Of a stretch of 64,000 bases of DNA, positions 1 through 9,711 are shown piece after piece. Where the stretch lies: positions 374,009 to 438,008 of the forward strand of contig PBIO01000011.1 in assembly GCA_002720865.1 (NCBI GenBank), read 5' to 3'. Made by a program: the position numbers and the translations under genes. Each line of letters starts with the position of its first letter. Position 1 is the stretch's first letter. The notes beneath the pieces were generated by a model. It was not told where the DNA came from. It worked only from the letters and a program-made list of their open reading frames with translations, and searched no databases. Source of the stretch: Halobacteriovorax sp. Lineage in GTDB: Bacteria; Bdellovibrionota; Bacteriovoracia; Bacteriovoracales; Bacteriovoracaceae.

Positions 1-3000
1 ACTTATAAATCAAATGATGGAACTGCTGATTCAAATACGGCCACCGTTAATATTACAGTCAACGCAGTTAATGATGCTCCTACAGTTACAAGTACCCAGG
101 CTCAATCAACAGATGAGGATAATGCTAAAATCTTCTTACTAGGGGCTGGTAGTGATATAGAGTCAGATCCGCTTACTTATATTGTTGTTTCAACCCCTTC
201 AAACGGTGGGCTTAGTTGTACAGGTGGTGCTTCTCAAACATGTACCTACACACCAAATGCAAACTATAATGGCGCTGACTCTTTTACTTATAAAGTTAAT
301 GATGGCTCACTAGATTCAAATATTGCAACGGTTAACTTTACCATCAATCCAATTAATGATGCTCCTGTACTAGCTTCTCCTCAAGCAGAGTCTACCAATG
401 AAGATGTCGCTTTAAACTTTAACTTAGGAGCAGCCACTGACGTTGATGGCGACGCTCAGACTTACTCCGTTGTATCTACGACATCTAATGGGACATTAAG
501 TTGTACTGGCGGCGCATCTACGGCCTGTACCTATACACCGACTGCAGACTTCAATGGTTCTGACTCTTTTACTTATAGATCAAATGACGGAACCGTTAAT
601 TCAAATACGGCCACAGTAAATATCACGATCAATGCTGTAAACGACAGACCTGTCATGGTTGGGAATCAATCCTTCTCAGTAAATGACAATACTGCACATA
701 ATTTCTCACTATCCGGTGCCACAGATATTGACCTTCCTGCTCAAACTATTTCTTATAAAGTTATTTCCGCTCCATCAAATGGAAGTTTAACTAATTGTAT
801 TACTGGAGCAGGTTATTCTACTGATGTAACTTGTACTTACACGGCCAATACAAATTATAATGGTTCAGACTCTTTTACTTATATTGCCAATGATTCTGTA
901 ATTGATGCCATTTCAACTAGAACTGTTAGTTTTACCGTAACGGACGTTACTCCTCCTTCAGCTCCTTTAGTTGCTAGATCTAGTGCAGAGTACACGAGTA
1001 GCACTGCTGCCACATTTACGGCCAGTAGCTGTACGGATACTCCATTTATCTTTTTGAATGAAGGAACTCAACCCTCTGCCGGAGCAGCTGGTTGGCAGGC
1101 CTGTACCACTACCGCAAGCGCTTTAACTTATACATTAAGTGCTGGGAATGGAACCAAAACTGTAAAAGCATGGGCCAAAGACCCTAATGGAAATGTATCG
1201 CTAGCTTCTACTAATATGACCATTTATTACGATACAGTGGCTCCAACACTTGCTGTAACAACGCCTACGATACAAAAAGGTGGAGCTTCATACAGTATTC
1301 AATGGACCATGACAGAAGTTAACACAAGTACTGCGCAAAGCTTTAGTGTAGATTTTTATAACGGTTCGACTTGGTCAAACGGTGTTGTAACTAAAGCTTC
1401 ATTAAACGGGCCTCTTACAACTCAGGCCTTTAATGTTAGCTGGACTCTCCCTTCTCTTAATACAACATTAGCAAAATTTAGAGTGAACTTCACTGACCTA
1501 GCAGGAAACTCAAACTCAGCTCAGTCTGGAAACTTTGAAATCGATTCTATTGCTCCAAGCATCTCAATCACTTCTCCTGCGGCAAACTCTTATCACCAAT
1601 CAAGTTTAACAATGACTGGTAACTGCGAAACCGGCGCAGACGTTAATTTCTCAGGTGATATTCAAGCGTCCTTTTCTTTAACTTGTGCAGGTGGATCATT
1701 CTCTCAATTATTAAATTTATCTGATAACGATGGAAATAAAACAATTACCTTAACCCACACAGATCCTGCTGGAAATCAGTCGACAACAAATAGAACTTTT
1801 ATACGAGATGAAGTTGCTCCGATTCTTACCAAAACCACAGGTGATAATCCTGGATTCACAGGATCAAATAACTTCTCTTGGGGAGGAACTTGTGAGGGGA
1901 ACTATACGATTAATGTAACAGGTGACGAAACAACCAGCTTTGCCTGTAGCTCTGGGACTTGGTCATGGACAACGGCTGATAAGTTAGTCGATGGAACATT
2001 TAATTATAATTTAGCTCAAACAGATGGTGCAGGAAATACCTCAACAGCACTTTCATTAAGTTGGGAAAGAGACGGAACACCGCCGCCATTTACAATTGCC
2101 TCTCCGGTCGCTGTCGCTTCTTCAGGGACTGGAAACTTTACAAGCAATCAAGACACGGTTTCATTATCTGGAAACTGTGAAGGGACCAACTCAATTGCAA
2201 TAACTGGCGCTGCCACAGGCGCCGTAAGTTGTTCATCTGGTTCTTGGTCTTGGACGACTCCTTCAGTCTCAACAGATGCCATGAGAGCCTACACCTTTAC
2301 TCAATCTGATAGCGCTGGAAATACATCAGTTGTTACTTTAAATTGGACCAGAGATACAACCGGTCCGGCCCTAACCGTTAGTAGTATCCTAGAAAAAACA
2401 AATACAGCGACTGTAACTTTTTCTGGTGGCTGTGAAGATGGACTCACCATTGATGTAACCGGTGCGGAAACCTCTTCAGCGACTTGTACAACAGGTGCCT
2501 GGTCATGGACTTCTTCAGTTCAATCAACTGATGCCACTAGAGTTTATACTTTTGGTCAAACTAATGCGGTTCCAAACACAACAACAGTTAACGCAACTTG
2601 GATAAGAGAAACAAATATTCCAACTATTTCCGCCTTTTCAACATCAGCAGCAAACCCTACTAAAAATGCCAATGTCCCAGTAAGTATGACGGCCACGAGT
2701 CAAAATGCTCAGGTTCTACTAAGTCATATTTGTATAAAAACAAATGATAATGTCCAACCAACCACAGGCGATGGTTGCTGGGTTGCCATAAACGGACCAG
2801 CTGTAGGTCTACCACTTGCTCAAACCTTAAACTTAAATGAAGAGTACTTTCATTTACTTGGCTGGACTCCTAATACAACTCTTACTGCTACGGCCTGGGT
2901 AAAAGATGAGGCGCAAAATATTTCAGCCTTAACAAACTCAGGTAATGGTACCGCTGGCACAGATAAATTTGATAGAGTTTATGACCCAGGTGAACCCCCA

Positions 3001-5490
3001 GTTGTCTCAGACGTTATTGCTGCAAATGTTGTTAATGCTCCAAATCCGCCAACGAGGGCTCAAGCAGAAGTACCTGCAGGCTCTGACGTTTATGTAAGAT
3101 GGATTGCAACTGATAGTACCGCCCTTCCAGCCGGAGCAATCTCACTATATTACTCCACAGATGAAATTAATTTTACTCAAATTGGCGGAGCAGAGGCCCT
3201 AGATCATGGAATAAATCACGGCTGTACAGGAATTACCTTGGCCGCTAACGAGGGTTGTTTTAAATGGACCGGTGGTTCACCATTAAACACAAGTTATAAA
3301 ATTAGAGTTAAAGCGACTGACAGTACTTCCATTAGCTCTCAAATGATTTCAAACCCTCTGAACTCTGGCCTAATAAAAATTATTGCCGGTAATACGGAAG
3401 CAGGTCTCGGCGGTTCCGCTGTAACAGCAATGTTCTTCACTAGGAAATCGGGCTCCGAATCTGATCCAGGAACTCTTGTTGTAACAAATGATGGTAAAAT
3501 TTATTTTAATGATTATAAAAGAGGAATCCTTACCGTTGATCCTAATGATGGTAAGCAGAAGATTTTCATACCAAATACCGGAACTAGTTCTGGGGATGGT
3601 GGTCCGGCCGTAAATGCAACTCTTAATTACGCTGTTAAAATGGCCCTAGACTTTCAAAACCGTCTACTCATTATGGACCGAAATAGAATTAGAAGAGTTA
3701 ATTTAAATGAAGCAACTCCTTCCATTGAAACTATAATTGGTGGTGGTGCTCAGACTGGTGACACTGTTGTTAACCCACTAGATTTATCCATCTATAGCCA
3801 CTCAACAAATTCTTGGACGGCAAGAGGAATGGTCTTTTTTGCAACTCCAAATGGTGATATTTATTTTCACTCTGACTACGCTCTTAAAAATGCAAATGTT
3901 CCTACTTATAGGCTTAGAAAATTTAATTCTGCCACCGGACAAATTGAGTCAAAGTACGTATCCGGTACAGGTGACGGATATCAACCGACCCAAGACTTAT
4001 CTAAGTGTCGAATGAAAAATATTGGTCTCAGGTATGATCCTGGAACTTCCCAGTTAACTGGCGCTACGGTTATCACAAGACATGCAACTGGTTACACCGG
4101 TTGTGATCAACATAATGATCGTTATTCTAGAAGTTTCCTAGATCCAGATACATTGACTGCTCTTCCATCTCAAACAAATGATTCTTATCGTTACTATCGC
4201 TACTTCCATATAACTGGAATGGACGGAAACACCTATGTAATAGTCGATAGAAACTATATTAATCGTGTTAATTTTGATGGAACTTATACAAGAGTATTAG
4301 GACAAGGGACTAGAGGTCACTGTGAAGACGGAACTCCAAATCTTTCTTGTAAGATGGATATTCAAGACATGTTTATCACCTCAACCGGGAAAATTTATTT
4401 TACAGATAGAGGTCAGATTAGAACTATCGACGGTAGCGGTAATGTCGTAACACTCTTTGGACAAAATCCAGGTTATGGTGATGGGGTTAACGCACTTAAC
4501 TCTAGATTTGATAAAATCAATACAGTGGCAAGGCTTAACAACGGTAAAATTATCGTAGCAGACTATACCTCCTATTATATGAAAGAGTTCACTATTGAAG
4601 GGGATATTGATGTGATTGCTGGAAATGGGAATTACCAGCAGCACAACACAACAGACTTAGCCACGGCACAGGGACTCTATGATGGAACCTGGTGGCTAGC
4701 AGATAAAGATACCGGAGAAGTTTTTCTTAGAAGAAATTCTGAAGCGAATATCACAAAACTAAATCGTACCACAAATAAATGGGAACTTATTGTTGGCGGC
4801 GGTACAAATGAATACTGGGATAATGATGGACAGCCAGGGGCCAGTAGAAAGTCAGGAGGTAATCAAAGATATGCGATACCGATTGGCTATGATACCGCAA
4901 CGAAAAAATTACTTTTAAGTAATATGAAGTACAACTCTCCTGAAACCCACTGGGAAGACTTTATGCTTAAAGTTTATGATGGGACTGATTCTTGGAGGCA
5001 AAGTCATCTCGCTGGTACAAATGATCCAGCTGAAACTTATGTTGGAGGTTATGACGGTATCTGTGCGCTTCCAGCGGCTGCAGCGGATTGTAAAATGCCT
5101 TACTGGTCTAGATGGGGAATAAATACTTACTGGGACGCGACAGATGGAAGATGGATTCTTGCGGGTATGGAAGGTGGTCCAGACAGAGACGTTTATGCCA
5201 TTGTTCCTGGTGGTAATATGACAAAAATTTCTACCACGACTCGAAATATTGACTCCTCTACACTATGGTTGAAAGAGGGTGGAACGACGGACGTTATGTA
5301 CTATTGTAATGGTGGTCGAATTTATAAACATAACCTCGATACCGACACAGACCTAGGTGCCTTAACTTGGCAAATCTCAAATATGTACTGCCGTGGATAT
5401 CAAATGGATTATAACCCTGCTAATAATTCAATCATCTTTCCGTTCGAACAGAACGGGCTCTATGGTGTTGGTGAGTATTTTCTTCCTTAA
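1..5490 (+). CDS. Giant repeat-containing surface protein with NHL-type propeller (5' end outside window)
   Basis: Frame 1 is open from the first base, so the start lies upstream; the first ATG (655) falls inside a repeat and is not the start. The visible 1829 residues begin with cadherin/VCBS-like repeats marked by DSFTY followed by a NDG loop. The tyrosine-loop units begin at 1, 286, 571 and 877, a period of 95 residues with a longer last unit. From about 1550 to 2630 follow Ig-like domains, each with a pair of cysteines and a SGxWSWT motif. From about 3380 to the stop there are NHL-like propeller blades, including the typical GDGGPAVNATL near 3592. No C-terminal anchor is visible. A role as a secreted adhesin or surface fibre is inferred from architecture only. 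It converges on the lipoprotein gene at 5507 with only 16 bases between them and no evident terminator. Confidence 0.85.
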   Translation, partial: TYKSNDGTADSNTATVNITVNAVNDAPTVTSTQAQSTDEDNAKIFLLGAGSDIESDPLTYIVVSTPSNGGLSCTGGASQTCTYTPNANYNGADSFTYKVNDGSLDSNIATVNFTINPINDAPVLASPQAESTNEDVALNFNLGAATDVDGDAQTYSVVSTTSNGTLSCTGGASTACTYTPTADFNGSDSFTYRSNDGTVNSNTATVNITINAVNDRPVMVGNQSFSVNDNTAHNFSLSGATDIDLPAQTISYKVISAPSNGSLTNCITGAGYSTDVTCTYTANTNYNGSDSFTYIANDSVIDAISTRTVSFTVTDVTPPSAPLVARSSAEYTSSTAATFTASSCTDTPFIFLNEGTQPSAGAAGWQACTTTASALTYTLSAGNGTKTVKAWAKDPNGNVSLASTNMTIYYDTVAPTLAVTTPTIQKGGASYSIQWTMTEVNTSTAQSFSVDFYNGSTWSNGVVTKASLNGPLTTQAFNVSWTLPSLNTTLAKFRVNFTDLAGNSNSAQSGNFEIDSIAPSISITSPAANSYHQSSLTMTGNCETGADVNFSGDIQASFSLTCAGGSFSQLLNLSDNDGNKTITLTHTDPAGNQSTTNRTFIRDEVAPILTKTTGDNPGFTGSNNFSWGGTCEGNYTINVTGDETTSFACSSGTWSWTTADKLVDGTFNYNLAQTDGAGNTSTALSLSWERDGTPPPFTIASPVAVASSGTGNFTSNQDTVSLSGNCEGTNSIAITGAATGAVSCSSGSWSWTTPSVSTDAMRAYTFTQSDSAGNTSVVTLNWTRDTTGPALTVSSILEKTNTATVTFSGGCEDGLTIDVTGAETSSATCTTGAWSWTSSVQSTDATRVYTFGQTNAVPNTTTVNATWIRETNIPTISAFSTSAANPTKNANVPVSMTATSQNAQVLLSHICIKTNDNVQPTTGDGCWVAINGPAVGLPLAQTLNLNEEYFHLLGWTPNTTLTATAWVKDEAQNISALTNSGNGTAGTDKFDRVYDPGEPPVVSDVIAANVVNAPNPPTRAQAEVPAGSDVYVRWIATDSTALPAGAISLYYSTDEINFTQIGGAEALDHGINHGCTGITLAANEGCFKWTGGSPLNTSYKIRVKATDSTSISSQMISNPLNSGLIKIIAGNTEAGLGGSAVTAMFFTRKSGSESDPGTLVVTNDGKIYFNDYKRGILTVDPNDGKQKIFIPNTGTSSGDGGPAVNATLNYAVKMALDFQNRLLIMDRNRIRRVNLNEATPSIETIIGGGAQTGDTVVNPLDLSIYSHSTNSWTARGMVFFATPNGDIYFHSDYALKNANVPTYRLRKFNSATGQIESKYVSGTGDGYQPTQDLSKCRMKNIGLRYDPGTSQLTGATVITRHATGYTGCDQHNDRYSRSFLDPDTLTALPSQTNDSYRYYRYFHITGMDGNTYVIVDRNYINRVNFDGTYTRVLGQGTRGHCEDGTPNLSCKMDIQDMFITSTGKIYFTDRGQIRTIDGSGNVVTLFGQNPGYGDGVNALNSRFDKINTVARLNNGKIIVADYTSYYMKEFTIEGDIDVIAGNGNYQQHNTTDLATAQGLYDGTWWLADKDTGEVFLRRNSEANITKLNRTTNKWELIVGGGTNEYWDNDGQPGASRKSGGNQRYAIPIGYDTATKKLLLSNMKYNSPETHWEDFMLKVYDGTDSWRQSHLAGTNDPAETYVGGYDGICALPAAAADCKMPYWSRWGINTYWDATDGRWILAGMEGGPDRDVYAIVPGGNMTKISTTTRNIDSSTLWLKEGGTTDVMYYCNGGRIYKHNLDTDTDLGALTWQISNMYCRGYQMDYNPANNSIIFPFEQNGLYGVGEYFLP

Positions 5491-5506
5491 TACCCACCTT
5501 ATGAAT

Positions 5507-6136
5507 TTAAAGACAAGCATTGATTCGAAAAGCTAAATCCGTGTCGTAGCCATGCCAAAAGCCAAACACACTTCGCCTATATTTTTGATGACCGGGATAG
5601 GAATCTGTATTGATTAATCCATTTCCCCAAACAACTACGTCCTCTCCATTTGCTTCAATAGAGTCAGTAGTTAAATCGATAATATAAGAGCCCGCACTTA
5701 AATCTATTGGATTTGCGAATTCAAATTTAACCCAAGAACTTGAGGAAGGAATATTTCCTACAGTCGCAGTTCCAAGCGACGCCTCAGAGATGTCCGGACT
5801 TTGATTTATATTATGACTTCTTAAATCTAAGGTGATGGACTCAGTGCCTTTATCCGAGCGAAGACGCATCTCTATGCTCTTTATTTTCACCGCGGTTAAG
5901 AAAGTCAGTTCCTGCACATGGTTTGAATAATCTGAACCACCATTAAACCCGGTTCCCCCATTGGTAATTTCCTGACTAAGGATTTTTGAAGTTGTTAAGC
6001 AAGCTGGAGCCGCAGGTGATTCTGGTGCTGTGGGGGATGTTCCACCAACTTCCAGATCTAAAGATTTCTTTTCTTCTTGGGTGCATGATAAAGATAATAA
6101 TCCTGCCATTGATAAAACGAGTAAATAAGACTTCAT
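5507..6136 (-). CDS. Predicted outer-membrane lipoprotein, beta-sandwich, unknown function
   Basis: The 209-residue product starts with a short lipoprotein signal peptide and a lipobox SLSC with the lipidated cysteine at residue 18. The residue after it is Thr rather than Asp, which favours outer-membrane sorting. A Ser/Pro/Ala-rich linker follows (about 30-45), then one all-beta domain (about 48-207) with a cysteine near each end that could form a disulfide. The domain resembles the jelly-roll modules found in secreted carbohydrate-binding or anchoring proteins, but I cannot name a family. The gene stands alone on the minus strand, convergent with the giant surface protein. A binding role is a guess. 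Confidence 0.7.
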   Translation of the reverse strand: MKSYLLVLSMAGLLSLSCTQEEKKSLDLEVGGTSPTAPESPAAPACLTTSKILSQEITNGGTGFNGGSDYSNHVQELTFLTAVKIKSIEMRLRSDKGTESITLDLRSHNINQSPDISEASLGTATVGNIPSSSSWVKFEFANPIDLSAGSYIIDLTTDSIEANGEDVVVWGNGLINTDSYPGHQKYRRSVFGFWHGYDTDLAFRINACL

Positions 6137-6254
6137 AAGTTCTCCTATAAGGTCTCAGTTTACTCTCACTAATTTTCTTTACGGATAGCCCGCGATATAA
6201 ATGAGTCTTATTTGGAGTCTACGGGTACTTACGAATGAGAAGGGTAAGAACTGC

Positions 6255-7841
6255 CTAGTACTCTTGGGGGAAAATTTCGTATTGTTCGATATGATAATTA
6301 TTTTCGGATCGTATTAGTAAGGACTTACCAAAGCGCTCTTCGAGAGTTTCGATCATATCGAGGTCTTCTCCGCAAAGCTGAGCGGTTACTTCAGGGTGAG
6401 CATAGATAAAAACTTTGCTACCTTTAGCATTCTTAAGGACTTTTGTAAGTTCTCTTACAAGCTCGTAACAAACTGATAAAGTAGACTTAACAGAACCAGT
6501 CCCCTCACAATAAGGGCAAGGCTCACACATAACTCGTGTTAAAGTATCCCTCGTTCTTTTACGAGTCATCTCAACTAAGCCAAGTCCAGAGATAGGCATT
6601 ACATTCGTCTTTGATCTATCTTTCTTAAGAGCTTCAACCAATGCATTATAAACAGCATCTCTATTCTCTTCTCGTTCCATGTCGATAAAATCGATAATGA
6701 TGATCCCACCGCAATTTCTAAGACGCAATTGATAGGCAATTTCCTTAACCGCTTCTAAATTATTTCTTAAGATTGTTTCTTCTAAGGTTTTTCTACCAAC
6801 AAATTTTCCGGTGTTTACATCAATAGAGACCAGCGCTTCAGTTTGATCGATATTTAAAGAGCCACCTGATCTAAGATAAACCTTATTAGAAATTCCTCTT
6901 TCAATTTCCATATCAATGCCATGCTTTTCAAAAAGCGGCATTTCTTCTGAATACAGTTTTGACTTCCCTTTTAAGGAAGGAAGAAACTTGGTCACAAATT
7001 TATCAACTTCTTTATGATTCGTTTTATCGTCTACAAGAATAGACTCTACGTCTTCGTCGGTAATATCTCTTAAAACTCTTTGGATAAAAGTTAAATCTTT
7101 ATGAAGCTGATTTGGAGCTTTAACTCGGTCAGATTTTTTTATGATTTCTTTCCAAAGCTTAACAAGCATATTGAAATCTGTCTTAAGAGTTTTTGAGGAG
7201 GCTCCTTCTGCAACTGTTCGAGCAATTATCCCTCTTCCTTCAGGTCTAATATTTTCTAAGATTTCTTTAAGTCGATCTCTTTCCGAATCGTTTTCAATTC
7301 TTCTTGAAACACCTGTATGTTCAATAAAGGGCATATAAACAACATGACGGCCGGCCAAGGTCACATGTCTTGTCACTCTTGGTCCTTTAGTAGAGATAGG
7401 CTCTTTTGCTACTTGTACGAGAATTTCTTCCCCTTCTTTCAAAAAGCTCTCAATAGTTGCTTCGACCGGACGAAGTTTCATATCCATTGACTCACTAAGA
7501 GTTGAGAATTCGTCAGGGATAACTTCACCAACATTTTTCTTTGCTTTTTCTTCTTCTAGCTTTTTGGCCTTCTCTGCCATTTCCCTTTGCTCTTCTAAGC
7601 TTGGTAAATAAGCATCATCAACATAGAGAAAGGCTGCTTTTTCGTAACCAATATCAACAAAGGCGGACTGCATTCCAGGAAGAACCCTAAGAACTTTTCC
7701 TTTATAAATATTTCCTACATGAGGATGATTGCTTCTATCATCCGTAAGTCGATCCATAAGGAAGTCGAGAATTTCACCATTCTCAACCAATGCCGCGCGA
7801 CATTCGTTTAATGTTTGATTAATTAGTAACTGCTTAGCCAT
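6255..7841 (-). CDS. rng: Ribonuclease G/E family endoribonuclease
   Basis: This is an RNase E/G-type endoribonuclease that cuts single-stranded AU-rich RNA in rRNA maturation and mRNA decay. The 528 residues match RNase G length: no long RNase E scaffold tail is present. The N-terminal S1 domain (about 37-150) carries a charged insertion (about residues 85-120, rich in Lys/Glu). The DNase I-like catalytic core has both metal-binding aspartates, in SIDVNTG (D341) and IIIDFIDME (D384/D387). A zinc-link CPYC motif sits at 442-445, needed in the family for dimerisation. ATG start. It lies 41 bases downstream of the transporter gene and may share its transcript. Confidence 0.95.
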   Translation of the reverse strand: MAKQLLINQTLNECRAALVENGEILDFLMDRLTDDRSNHPHVGNIYKGKVLRVLPGMQSAFVDIGYEKAAFLYVDDAYLPSLEEQREMAEKAKKLEEEKAKKNVGEVIPDEFSTLSESMDMKLRPVEATIESFLKEGEEILVQVAKEPISTKGPRVTRHVTLAGRHVVYMPFIEHTGVSRRIENDSERDRLKEILENIRPEGRGIIARTVAEGASSKTLKTDFNMLVKLWKEIIKKSDRVKAPNQLHKDLTFIQRVLRDITDEDVESILVDDKTNHKEVDKFVTKFLPSLKGKSKLYSEEMPLFEKHGIDMEIERGISNKVYLRSGGSLNIDQTEALVSIDVNTGKFVGRKTLEETILRNNLEAVKEIAYQLRLRNCGGIIIIDFIDMEREENRDAVYNALVEALKKDRSKTNVMPISGLGLVEMTRKRTRDTLTRVMCEPCPYCEGTGSVKSTLSVCYELVRELTKVLKNAKGSKVFIYAHPEVTAQLCGEDLDMIETLEERFGKSLLIRSENNYHIEQYEIFPQEY

Positions 7842-7851
7842 TGCCGTTTAT

Positions 7852-7882
7852 CGTATAGGTACTCGGAATTAAAGTCTATACG
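7852..7882 (-). repeat. Inverted repeat between nupC and rng
   Basis: CGTATAG (7852-7858) and CTATACG (7876-7882) form a perfect 7-bp inverted repeat with a 17-base loop. It fills almost the whole gap between the stop codon of the transporter gene and the start of rng. No U-run follows, so it is not a classic terminator. It could be an mRNA processing or regulatory hairpin ahead of rng. Confidence 0.35.
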
Positions 7883-9103
7883 CTACACAAAGAGCCCAGC
7901 AATACATGCCGTCATTAAGCAAGCCAAAGTACCACCAATCAGAGACTTAATCCCTAGCTTTGCTAAATCCTGACGACGATCCGGTGCTATAGAACCGATC
8001 CCGCCAATCTGAATGGCAATAGAAGAGAAGTTAGCAAATCCGCATAACGCATAAGTTGAAATTATGACAGCTCGCTCCGAAAGGACACCTTCCTTGATTA
8101 GCTTTTGCAGCTCATTATAAGCCTCAAATTCATTAATAATGAGCTTTTTCCCAAGTAGCGTTCCCACTAAAAAAGCGTCTTCCCAAGGTACCCCCATAAT
8201 CCAAGCTACGGGAGAGAATAAATAACCGGTTATGAGGTTAAGACTTAATTGAGGAAACCCAAATAAGCCTCCTGTCCAGCCGAGCGCACCGTCTACCATG
8301 GCTATCAAGGCGATAAAAGCAAGAAGCATAGCCCCTACATTCATGGCCAATTTAAGTCCCTCTCCAGCACCGCTTGCTGCTGCGTCGATAATATTGACCG
8401 TGGTCTTCTCTATCGTCATTGTGACATCACCTTTAGTTTGTGACTCCTCGGTCTCAGGGACCATAAGTTTGGCACAAACTAGAGCTGCTGGAGCTGACAT
8501 AACCGAAGCCGCTAAAAGGTGGCCGGCATCAATCCCCATCATAACATAGGCAGCCAGAACTCCTCCGGCAACAGTGGCCATACCACCGGTCATAAGGGCC
8601 ATAATTTCTGATTTAGTCATGGAGGACACATAAGGCTTAACTACTAGCGGAGCTTCTGTTTGACCGGCAAAAATATTTGCCGCGGCAGAAAGAGACTCTG
8701 AACCGGAAGTCCCCATAACTTTCATCATCAACCAAGCGGTTCCTTTAATCAAATATTGCATAATTCCAATATGGTAAAGAACACTCATAAGAGAGCTCAT
8801 AAAAATAATAGTCGGTAAAACCATAACAAAAAAGATAAATCCCATTTTTGGAAAACTATTGAGTGAACCAAAAATAAAATTTGTCCCTTCATTTGTATAA
8901 GCAAGAATTCCATTGAAAAATACCTTGGCCGATTCAAAAACCAAACGACCCGTATCAGTTTTTAAAATCAATAGCCCAAAAACAATTTGTAAGGCCAATC
9001 CCGTTCCAACAGTTTTCCAATTAATTTTTTTACGATCAGAACTAAGAGCAAAAGCGATTGCGACCATCGAAACTAGGCCGAGTAATGAGATAAGTTTTTC
9101 CAT
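7883..9103 (-). CDS. nupC: Concentrative nucleoside transporter (CNT/NupC family)
   Basis: A 406-residue inner-membrane protein of the concentrative nucleoside transporter family, which imports nucleosides with a cation gradient. It has about ten hydrophobic segments and the family hallmarks: GQTEAPL near residue 147 (substrate and cation binding helix-hairpin), a MTGGMATVAG stretch just after it, and the C-terminal CGFANFSSIAIQIGGIG motif. Length is typical for bacterial CNT proteins. It faces away from the nucleoside phosphorylase/deaminase operon at 9712, so uptake and breakdown of nucleosides are encoded back to back. That arrangement fits an organism living on host nucleic acids. It starts 16 bases after the upstream small gene. 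Confidence 0.92.
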   Translation of the reverse strand: MEKLISLLGLVSMVAIAFALSSDRKKINWKTVGTGLALQIVFGLLILKTDTGRLVFESAKVFFNGILAYTNEGTNFIFGSLNSFPKMGFIFFVMVLPTIIFMSSLMSVLYHIGIMQYLIKGTAWLMMKVMGTSGSESLSAAANIFAGQTEAPLVVKPYVSSMTKSEIMALMTGGMATVAGGVLAAYVMMGIDAGHLLAASVMSAPAALVCAKLMVPETEESQTKGDVTMTIEKTTVNIIDAAASGAGEGLKLAMNVGAMLLAFIALIAMVDGALGWTGGLFGFPQLSLNLITGYLFSPVAWIMGVPWEDAFLVGTLLGKKLIINEFEAYNELQKLIKEGVLSERAVIISTYALCGFANFSSIAIQIGGIGSIAPDRRQDLAKLGIKSLIGGTLACLMTACIAGLFV

Positions 9104-9119
9104 TGTTTTCTCCGGGCAA

Positions 9120-9557
9120 CTAAAAAGCGAACTGATAACCTACCAAAGACGGATCTTTGGACTTGGAGTTATAAGCACTATGTTTAGCTGAGTGCCACTG
9201 AGTTCTTGTAGCAGTAGCAAATTGTACGTCTTCATCTGGACTTATAAGTAATGAGTTTTCTTCAAATTTATTTTTGTTTTTAGTAGCTGCCATATAGGCC
9301 ACTAAACCTACACCAAGAATAATCCCAACGGCCGCACCAACGACGATGTTTTTTAAATGATCCCCTGGTTCATCAACAAAACTAAGTGTGGATAAACCTA
9401 AAACTGCTCCACCTACGGCAGTCGCTCCAACTATTGATACATCTCTAAAGGAGTCTTCAAAATATGTGCTCTCTCCCCCTCCCTCTTGGGCAAAGCCAGG
9501 GGTGGACATAAAAATGAGTGAAAGAGCTGTGAAGAGGATAGTAAGTTTCTTATTCAT
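9120..9557 (-). CDS. Small exported membrane protein of unknown function
   Basis: I choose the ATG at 9557 (MNKK) over the in-frame TTG at 9569: GGA lies about 8 bases upstream, and the ATG gives a clean signal peptide ending near GFAQ. The 145-residue product then has two glycine/alanine-rich hydrophobic stretches (about 45-65 and 78-95), a probable helical hairpin in the membrane, and a polar C-terminal tail. No known family is recognised. It is the first gene of the minus-strand unit leading into nupC, so a link to nucleoside uptake is possible but unproven. Confidence 0.6.
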   Translation of the reverse strand: MNKKLTILFTALSLIFMSTPGFAQEGGGESTYFEDSFRDVSIVGATAVGGAVLGLSTLSFVDEPGDHLKNIVVGAAVGIILGVGLVAYMAATKNKNKFEENSLLISPDEDVQFATATRTQWHSAKHSAYNSKSKDPSLVGYQFAF

Positions 9558-9634
9558 ATTTAATTCCAAGTAGTTAACGCACCGAATTCATCCAAAATGC
9601 TTTGCTTTATGCGTTTTCAGCCACTATGATGGCC

Positions 9635-9650
9635 CTTCATTATAGTGAAG
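9635..9650. promoter_or_regulatory. Palindromic operator candidate between divergent nucleoside operons
   Basis: CTTCATTATAGTGAAG is a 16-bp near-perfect palindrome (one mismatched pair), 62 bases upstream of the phosphorylase ATG and 78 bases upstream of the divergent minus-strand ATG. CACTAT at 9622 and ATAGTG at 9642 form a second, overlapping inverted repeat. A TATAAC -10-like sequence for the plus operon lies at 9664-9669. The position fits a repressor site controlling both nucleoside operons; the regulator is not identifiable here. Confidence 0.45.
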
Positions 9651-9711
9651 ACTTTTCCTTATATATAACGATGCTTTGTTTTTCAGGAGGAGTCAAGAAT
9701 CGTGGGGACTT

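Noticed and set aside
4381-4644. Minus-strand open frame inside the giant surface protein
   Set aside because: It is antisense to conserved propeller sequence with no independent support.
655-5490. Gene start at the ATG 655
   Set aside because: The same frame is open to base 1 and encodes two more full repeats, so the ATG is internal and the gene is cut by the window edge.
9120-9557. CrtI-like or transporter role for the small gene before nupC
   Set aside because: Only two weak hydrophobic stretches and a signal peptide are visible; no family can be named.
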